A stretch of 10,862 bases of DNA, from contig JARIAA010000289.1 of the NCBI GenBank assembly GCA_029264635.1, positions 1 through 10,862 of the forward strand, in the 5' to 3' direction. A program made the position numbers and the translations under genes. The notes under the pieces are model-generated. The model saw only the letters and a program-made list of their open reading frames with translations. It was not told where the DNA came from and made no database searches. This stretch comes from Psychrobacter sp. Its GTDB lineage: Bacteria > Pseudomonadota > Gammaproteobacteria > Pseudomonadales > Moraxellaceae. Numbering within the stretch: the stretch's first letter is position 1; each line of letters starts with the position of its first letter. Shown one piece after another: positions 7,089 to 10,862 of this stretch.

Positions 7089-7122
7089 AACTATCTTCTT
7101 AGGCTAAATGAAACAATAATAC

Positions 7123-7171
7123 TTGAATACTCTTTAACATTCATTCTAAATGAATGTTAAAGAGTATTCAA
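7123..7171. promoter_or_regulatory. Perfect 23-bp inverted repeat with embedded NsrR-like operator
   Basis: Arms at 7123-7145 and 7149-7171 are perfect reverse complements around a 3-nt centre (7146-7148). The inner 23 bp (7136-7158) split as AACATTCATTC, T, AAATGAATGTT. This is the 11-1-11 layout of the NsrR consensus (AAGATGCATTT, N, AAATGCATCTT) with 8 and 9 of 11 matches. No T-tract follows the hairpin on the minus strand, so it is unlikely to be a terminator for the upstream DUF3429 gene. The arms extend the symmetry another 13 bp beyond the NsrR core on each side, which one NsrR dimer does not explain. Confidence 0.75.
7143..7171 (-). promoter_or_regulatory. Candidate nnrS promoter inside the palindrome
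   Basis: On the minus strand TTGAAT (7171-7166) and TAGAAT (7148-7143, five of six matches to the -10 box) are 17 nt apart. Transcription would start near 7136, giving a leader of about 48 nt. The -10 box lies at the centre of the NsrR-like operator, so a bound repressor would block polymerase. Confidence 0.5.
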
Positions 7172-7199
7172 TAGAAGTTCATACCCTATGAGGCCAGTT

Positions 7200-7637
7200 T
7201 TATAATTGTATAGCTGAAACCACCAGTGCGATAACGACGATCATCGTGACGTAGGTTCTAACCTTAAAATACTCACGATTGATGATATTTGCTCCATATA
7301 GATTGTAATCAATGACCAATAAGCTGATAAAACCAAGCACCAGCAGCCAGATAAACCCAGCCGTCGATAAACTTAAAAATCCAAGCCACAACGCCAGCGC
7401 AATGATATTGCTAAGCACTGGAAGCTTGACTGCCCACGGGTGATCATCTGCCAAATTCAAGTGATTGCCCCAATGCGCGCCCGCCATAAATGAGGCAATC
7501 ACCAACCCATAGACAGAAAGGACATGCGCTGTCATGCCCAAGACTCGTATAGCATCGATGCCAAGCGTAATAAAGATAGCACAAGCGATGAATGGAATCG
7601 TACCAGCAAAGGTTAGATAAGGGCTTGGTTTTTTCAT
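7200..7637 (-). CDS. DUF3429 family inner-membrane protein
   Basis: A protein of 145 residues with five likely membrane segments at about 9-29, 37-53, 72-91, 93-110 and 127-143. The SVYGLVIASFMAGAHWG stretch (41-57) fits the 'YG-x-x-I-x-SF-x-x-G-x-HWG' signature of DUF3429 (PF11911), and TFAGTIPFIACAI fits its N-terminus. The biochemical role of the family is unknown. It begins 73 nt after the CRY-DASH stop on the same strand, with no convincing terminator between, so co-transcription with the cryptochrome is likely. It is separated from nnrS by the 49-nt palindrome. A weak purine-rich ribosome site (GAGAAGAG) precedes the ATG. Confidence 0.8.
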   Translation of the reverse strand: MKKPSPYLTFAGTIPFIACAIFITLGIDAIRVLGMTAHVLSVYGLVIASFMAGAHWGNHLNLADDHPWAVKLPVLSNIIALALWLGFLSLSTAGFIWLLVLGFISLLVIDYNLYGANIINREYFKVRTYVTMIVVIALVVSAIQL

Positions 7638-7710
7638 AAGACAACACTCTTCTCATTTTTAAGGATTTAAAAAATCCTAGTGCAAATTTGCGTGACCTTA
7701 TTATTCTGTT

Positions 7711-9090
7711 TTAGGACAACCACTTATTGATGAAAACATTTTTTGGATCATACTGCTGAGTCTGTTTATCAAGATTAAATTGCCGACAGCCTCTTGGATC
7801 CGCACCAACCCCTGCCAGATATTGCCAGTTGCCCCAGTTACTGGCCACGTCATAATCAATGAGGTGCTGCTCAAAATAAGTCGCGCCATAGCGCCAATCA
7901 AGACCCAGTTCATGAATAAAACAGCTCGCGACCAACTGCCTACCACGATTTGATATATAGCCCGTCGCCGTCAGCTGCTTCATGCATGCATTAACAATAG
8001 GATAAACGGTCTCTCCATTTTGCCATTGGCGCAAGCGACCTTTATCATATTGAGTCGATGGTTTATGCGTGCCGATGCCTTGCAGTAAAAACAATTTTTG
8101 CTGATGAGTATCGGCATACCAATAAAAATACTCCCGCCACAATAGCTCAAACCAGATCCAATAAGTTGACTCATTAGCGATAACGTCGCGCTCATAATGA
8201 CGCAAGTGCTCAAGTAGAGCCTTAACAGATAACGAACCATTAGCCAACCATGCCGAAAACTTCGTAGAATGTGTCCATTCATCTAAGGCATTACGCGTCG
8301 TTTTATAAGTGCTGGGTGCGTTAGAAGCAAAATAAGTCTTTAAATGTCTGATGCCGCTTGTTTCACCACCCTGAAATGGTTGCGCTTGCCACTGCGAGTA
8401 AGTAGCAAATGCTTGATCATCAAACAGATGGGCTTTGTTAGCGGTCAGACTTTCAGTTGCAAGACTCGCAGGTATAGGAGGAAGCGCTTTTAGGGTATGA
8501 TTTAGCCTATCTAGTATCGTATCGGTTCTAGCTTCCAATAAATTGTGCTCTGTTTCGATTTTTTTACGAAACTGAGTAAAACTTTTAGGCAAGCTATCGG
8601 TTGGCAACTGACTAAATAGCGTCGCCGTTGACGATATGTGCCAACGTATGGTTGGGTATCTACTTTGTAGCCGCTGATACGCTTGGTTTTGTGCGTAGTC
8701 GGCTGTGGCACTGACGCAGATGTCAGTGATCTGCTGCGCTTCAATAAACTGATATAACTGTGTAAATATCGCTGTTTCTTTAGAATGGGTATCTGGCTTT
8801 AAATAAAACAATCGATTACCAAGACGTTCTAGTGACTGATTTAAATCAATCAGGCTTTCGTGCAAAAACTGCTGGCGAGCATGGCCCATCTCATCAAAAC
8901 TATAGGGTTGTCCCCAGTTTTTTTGTATCATAATGGCAGACGAAAACGCGGCATAAACAAGTATCAGTGCTCCCTCTTTATGGCTACTTGCCAGCTGCGC
9001 AGCTTTTACCAACGTCTCATTATCATGTACGCGCATATCGTTATAAAATAACATCAAGACGGTTTTTTTATCGAAAGATTGACTGAACAT
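7711..9090 (-). CDS. DASH-type cryptochrome / single-strand DNA photolyase
   Basis: A protein of 459 residues from the ATG at 9088-9090. It belongs to the photolyase/cryptochrome flavoproteins; CRY-DASH members carry FAD and usually an MTHF antenna and repair cyclobutane pyrimidine dimers mainly in single-stranded or looped DNA. In this numbering the N-terminal antenna domain begins with LFYNDMRVHDNETL, the counterpart of the family's FRNDLRLHDNE. The FAD domain has FQGGETSG (239-246), YKTTRNALD (262-270), TKFSAWLANG, WFELLWREYF (313-322), SNRGRQLVAS (380-389) and SNWGNWQYLAGVG (417-429). FQGGETSG and SNRGRQ are characteristic of the DASH class. The longer frame from a TTG at 9150 adds a hydrophobic stretch that photolyases do not have, so I reject it, although the Shine-Dalgarno before the ATG is weak. 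DUF3429 follows 73 nt downstream. Confidence 0.9.
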   Translation of the reverse strand: MFSQSFDKKTVLMLFYNDMRVHDNETLVKAAQLASSHKEGALILVYAAFSSAIMIQKNWGQPYSFDEMGHARQQFLHESLIDLNQSLERLGNRLFYLKPDTHSKETAIFTQLYQFIEAQQITDICVSATADYAQNQAYQRLQSRYPTIRWHISSTATLFSQLPTDSLPKSFTQFRKKIETEHNLLEARTDTILDRLNHTLKALPPIPASLATESLTANKAHLFDDQAFATYSQWQAQPFQGGETSGIRHLKTYFASNAPSTYKTTRNALDEWTHSTKFSAWLANGSLSVKALLEHLRHYERDVIANESTYWIWFELLWREYFYWYADTHQQKLFLLQGIGTHKPSTQYDKGRLRQWQNGETVYPIVNACMKQLTATGYISNRGRQLVASCFIHELGLDWRYGATYFEQHLIDYDVASNWGNWQYLAGVGADPRGCRQFNLDKQTQQYDPKNVFINKWLS

Positions 9091-9204
9091 AGGGCTAATT
9101 CTCAAAATGAATACGTACACAGTTAGCAGATGCTTACACTTCAATACCAAGCTTTAAAATATCATAGTCTTGAGCATTTGGTAGGGTTATTCTACTGATG
9201 AGCA

Positions 9205-9233
9205 TTGACTCTCGTCAGTTTGCTTGCTTAAAT
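9205..9233 (+). promoter_or_regulatory. Promoter of the amber-split small gene
   Basis: TTGACT (9205-9210, five of six) and TTAAAT (9228-9233, four of six) are 17 nt apart. Transcription would start near 9240, just ahead of the AGGAG ribosome site at 9245-9249. A dyad, ACTGATGAG (9194-9202) and CTCGTCAGT (9211-9219) with one mismatched pair, brackets the -35 box exactly and could be an operator. Confidence 0.5.
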
Positions 9234-9255
9234 AGCTTACCTTTAGGAGAATGAC

Positions 9256-9420
9256 ATGACGGCAGAAAACGCACCAGATGAGAAGCGTAAAATTATTAAT
9301 AAGTTTTTGATAAAACTTACCAAAGAGCAGCCGCAAATGTATTACGCCACAACGTCCGAGATCTCTCGTAGCATCCATACGATGATAAAAGAACATACCA
9401 ATCGCTTGACGGTAGAATAG
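9256..9420 (+). CDS. Small hypothetical protein, 54 residues, ending at an in-frame amber codon
   Basis: ATG at 9256 with a strong Shine-Dalgarno (AGGAG, 9245-9249) 6 nt upstream and a good promoter before that. The product begins MTAENAPDEKRKIINKF and ends at TAG (9418-9420). It is charged, without a signal peptide or membrane segment, and probably helical. I do not recognise the family. The same frame continues past the TAG for 21 sense codons to TAA at 9484-9486 (QALVRK then MTLEEIEGLLGFRPR), which reads like genuine coding sequence. The ancestral protein was therefore probably 76 residues. The gene may be a nonsense mutant, a readthrough gene, or a true 54-residue gene. It diverges from the cryptochrome and converges with the dehydrogenase. 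Confidence 0.6.
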   Translation: MTAENAPDEKRKIINKFLIKLTKEQPQMYYATTSEISRSIHTMIKEHTNRLTVE

Positions 9421-9486
9421 CAAGCACTCGTGAGAAAAATGACTCTCGAAGAGATCGAAGGTTTGCTAGGATTTCGTCCTAGATAA
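9421..9486 (+). pseudogene. In-frame continuation of the small gene after the amber codon
   Basis: Twenty-one sense codons in the frame of the upstream ORF follow the TAG and end at TAA (9484-9486). They read QALVRKMTLEEIEGLLGFRPR when split as QALVRK and MTLEEIEGLLGFRPR. Independent translation from the ATG at 9439 would give only 15 residues and has no obvious Shine-Dalgarno, so I take this as the severed C-terminus of the 54-residue gene. Confidence 0.45.
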
Positions 9487-9544
9487 CTAATGAAGACAGA
9501 ACAAGGCTTTAAGGATAAAACGAGCATTTATTGCTGTCAAAATT

Positions 9545-9577
9545 AAAAAAGACCGCCACAAAGGCAGTCTTTTTTTA
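9545..9577 (-). terminator. Terminator of the aldehyde dehydrogenase gene
   Basis: Arms at 9545-9557 and 9563-9575 enclose a 5-nt loop, with A/T tracts on both sides. The pair 9554/9566 is a G-U wobble in minus-strand RNA but a C-A mismatch in plus-strand RNA, so it suits the dehydrogenase, whose stop codon lies about 20 nt before it. It may also end the convergent small gene less efficiently. Confidence 0.8.
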
Positions 9578-9595
9578 AGAATAAGTCCAACATAT

Positions 9596-10862
9596 CTAGA
9601 AGGGATAATCACGTGGTACGTTTTGCATCGATATCCAATGCGTTCTCGTAAATTCTTCAAGTATCCATTCACCATTAAAGCGACCAATACCTGAGTTTTT
9701 CTCACCACCAAACGGCACATTACTCTCATCGTTCACTGAGATATCATTAATATGAGTCATGCCTGCTCTGATACCGCGAGCAAAGCGCAGACCTTTTTGC
9801 ATATCCGATGTAAATACCGCACTAGATAAACCATACATGGAATCATTAGCTATTGATAATGCATCCGCCTCATCTTTGGCACGAATGATACCGACTAATG
9901 GCCCAAATACCTCATTGCGTGACAAATCCATCTCGCGCGTCACTTCTGTAAAGATATGCGGCGGTACTACTTGTCCCATAATCTCACCACTCAAAATCAT
10001 GTTGGCACCTTCCTTTTGAGCCTTAGCGATTTTTTCTTTGAGCGATTTGACTTGTTTTTCATTAATAATAGGACCGACTGCCGTCTCTTGCTTGTTCGGA
10101 TCGCCAACGTTTAGAGTCTGAACGTGAGCTAAGAAACGCTCAACAAAATCATCATAAATCTCGTCTTCAACGATAATACGGTTAATAGCGAGACAAATTT
10201 GACCTTGATGAAGGAACTTACCAAACGCTGCAGCTTTAACTGCCTGTTCAATATCCGCGTCTTTTAATACGACAAATGGGCTATTACCGCCAAGCTCAAG
10301 GGCAACTTGCTTGATGTAGTCGCCACCATTGGCCAGCTCGCCAATATGTTTGCCCACTGAAGTTGATCCAGTAAATGACACAAAGCTTGGAATATCATGA
10401 GTGACGATGGCGTCCCCAATCTCACTACCTGCACCGACGACGACGTTAAGCAGCCCTTTTGGCAGACCCGCTTCTTCAAATATTTTGGCGAGCAATAAAC
10501 CACCTGTAATAGGCGTGTCACTTGCAGGCTTAAGTACGACTGCATTACCAAGTGCTAACGCGGGCGCGATAGAGCGCTGGGTGAGATGTAGTGGAAAGTT
10601 CCATGGGCTAATAACCGCTACGACACCGATGGGCTCACGGTAGACGAAGTTCTCTTTACCTGGCGTATTTGACGCACGGATCTCACCATGGACGCGACTA
10701 GGAAACGTTGCTGCTTCAAGCGTAATTGCGCGCGCACTACCAAACTCCACCATTGCTTTGATACGTGTACTGCCCGACTCATTAATAAGCCAATCAACAA
10801 TCTCATCTTGACGCTCATCGAAAACTTTAACGACGTTATACATGACAGCAGCGCGCTCAGCA
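9596..10862 (-). CDS. Aldehyde dehydrogenase, vanillin/benzaldehyde type, partial at the N-terminus
   Basis: An NAD(P)-dependent aldehyde dehydrogenase that oxidises aldehydes to acids in the cytoplasm. The frame stays open to the right edge, where the residues AERAAV precede the first internal Met (10843); that AERAA-x-L element is standard inside ALDHs, so about 65-75 N-terminal residues lie outside the window. Numbering from that Met: PWNFP (80-84), FTGSTSVG (157-164) for cofactor binding, ALELGGN with general-base E183, and GQICLA with catalytic C217. EVFGPLVGII and the end PFGGEKNSGIGRFNGEW, then WISMQNVPRDYPF, resemble vanillin, benzaldehyde and salicylaldehyde dehydrogenases such as Bacillus YfmT. 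The exact substrate cannot be told from sequence alone. No aromatic-pathway genes are visible in the window. A terminator follows the stop codon directly. Confidence 0.92.
   Translation of the reverse strand, partial: AERAAVMYNVVKVFDERQDEIVDWLINESGSTRIKAMVEFGSARAITLEAATFPSRVHGEIRASNTPGKENFVYREPIGVVAVISPWNFPLHLTQRSIAPALALGNAVVLKPASDTPITGGLLLAKIFEEAGLPKGLLNVVVGAGSEIGDAIVTHDIPSFVSFTGSTSVGKHIGELANGGDYIKQVALELGGNSPFVVLKDADIEQAVKAAAFGKFLHQGQICLAINRIIVEDEIYDDFVERFLAHVQTLNVGDPNKQETAVGPIINEKQVKSLKEKIAKAQKEGANMILSGEIMGQVVPPHIFTEVTREMDLSRNEVFGPLVGIIRAKDEADALSIANDSMYGLSSAVFTSDMQKGLRFARGIRAGMTHINDISVNDESNVPFGGEKNSGIGRFNGEWILEEFTRTHWISMQNVPRDYPF

Noticed and set aside
7662..7678. Hairpin AGGATTT/AAATCCT between CRY-DASH and DUF3429 as a terminator
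   Set aside because: The 7-bp stem is AT-rich and no T-tract follows it on the minus strand.
9091..9150. TTG-initiated 20-residue extension of the CRY-DASH protein
   Set aside because: It adds a hydrophobic stretch absent from photolyases, while the ATG at 9088-9090 places the conserved antenna-domain start at a normal distance.
9439..9486. Independent 15-residue peptide MTLEEIEGLLGFRPR
   Set aside because: It has no Shine-Dalgarno of its own and shares the frame of the preceding ORF, so it is better explained as that gene's severed C-terminus.
9759..10019. Plus-strand open frame inside the aldehyde dehydrogenase
   Set aside because: It is antisense to a highly conserved ALDH region and has no coding features of its own.

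Overview
The window looks like a chromosomal segment from a gammaproteobacterium of the Moraxellaceae, most likely Psychrobacter or a close relative. That placement is an inference from protein character, moderate-to-low GC, AT-rich spacers and compact hairpin terminators; no rRNA or other marker gene is present to confirm it. I see no tRNA, rRNA, CRISPR array, transposase or phage structural module.

Layout from left to right. (1) 1-2242, minus strand: a parallel beta-helix (pectate-lyase-3-like) protein with no visible export signal, then an ankyrin-repeat lipoprotein, separated by a strong hairpin terminator and a near-consensus sigma-70 promoter. (2) 2514-4074, plus strand: two tandem 248-residue paralogues of a divergent metallo-beta-lactamase fold with an unusual H-x2-H-x2-H metal motif, closed by a terminator. 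(3) 4337-5152, plus strand: an alpha-class carbonic anhydrase lipoprotein with an 18-bp dyad just upstream of its probable promoter; it converges on the next block through a 15-bp-stem terminator. (4) 5235-7637, minus strand: a nitric-oxide-response group, DUF3429 membrane protein, then NnrS, then NsrR. A perfect 23-bp-arm palindrome in front of nnrS contains both an NsrR-like operator and a likely promoter. The NsrR protein has about 30 extra residues inside its iron-sulfur cysteine loop. (5) 7711-9090, minus strand: a DASH-type cryptochrome/photolyase. (6) 9256-9486, plus strand: a small gene with its own promoter and Shine-Dalgarno, interrupted by an in-frame amber codon. (7) 9596 to the right edge, minus strand: an aldehyde dehydrogenase of the vanillin/benzaldehyde type, cut at its N-terminus by the window end.

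Functional reading. The best-supported circuit is NsrR with NnrS. NsrR senses nitric oxide through its Fe-S cluster and probably binds the palindrome ahead of nnrS. Because nsrR lies 93 bp downstream of nnrS on the same strand, readthrough would also raise the regulator itself. The carbonic anhydrase is an envelope CO2/bicarbonate enzyme, CRY-DASH handles light-dependent DNA repair or signalling, and the dehydrogenase oxidises aldehydes to acids. These look like independent housekeeping or stress units, not one pathway.

The main points to check are the nnrS palindrome, the NsrR loop insertion, the amber-split small gene, the twin metallo-beta-lactamase-like proteins, and two genes (beta-helix and CRY-DASH) whose longest open frames begin at a TTG that is probably not the true start.
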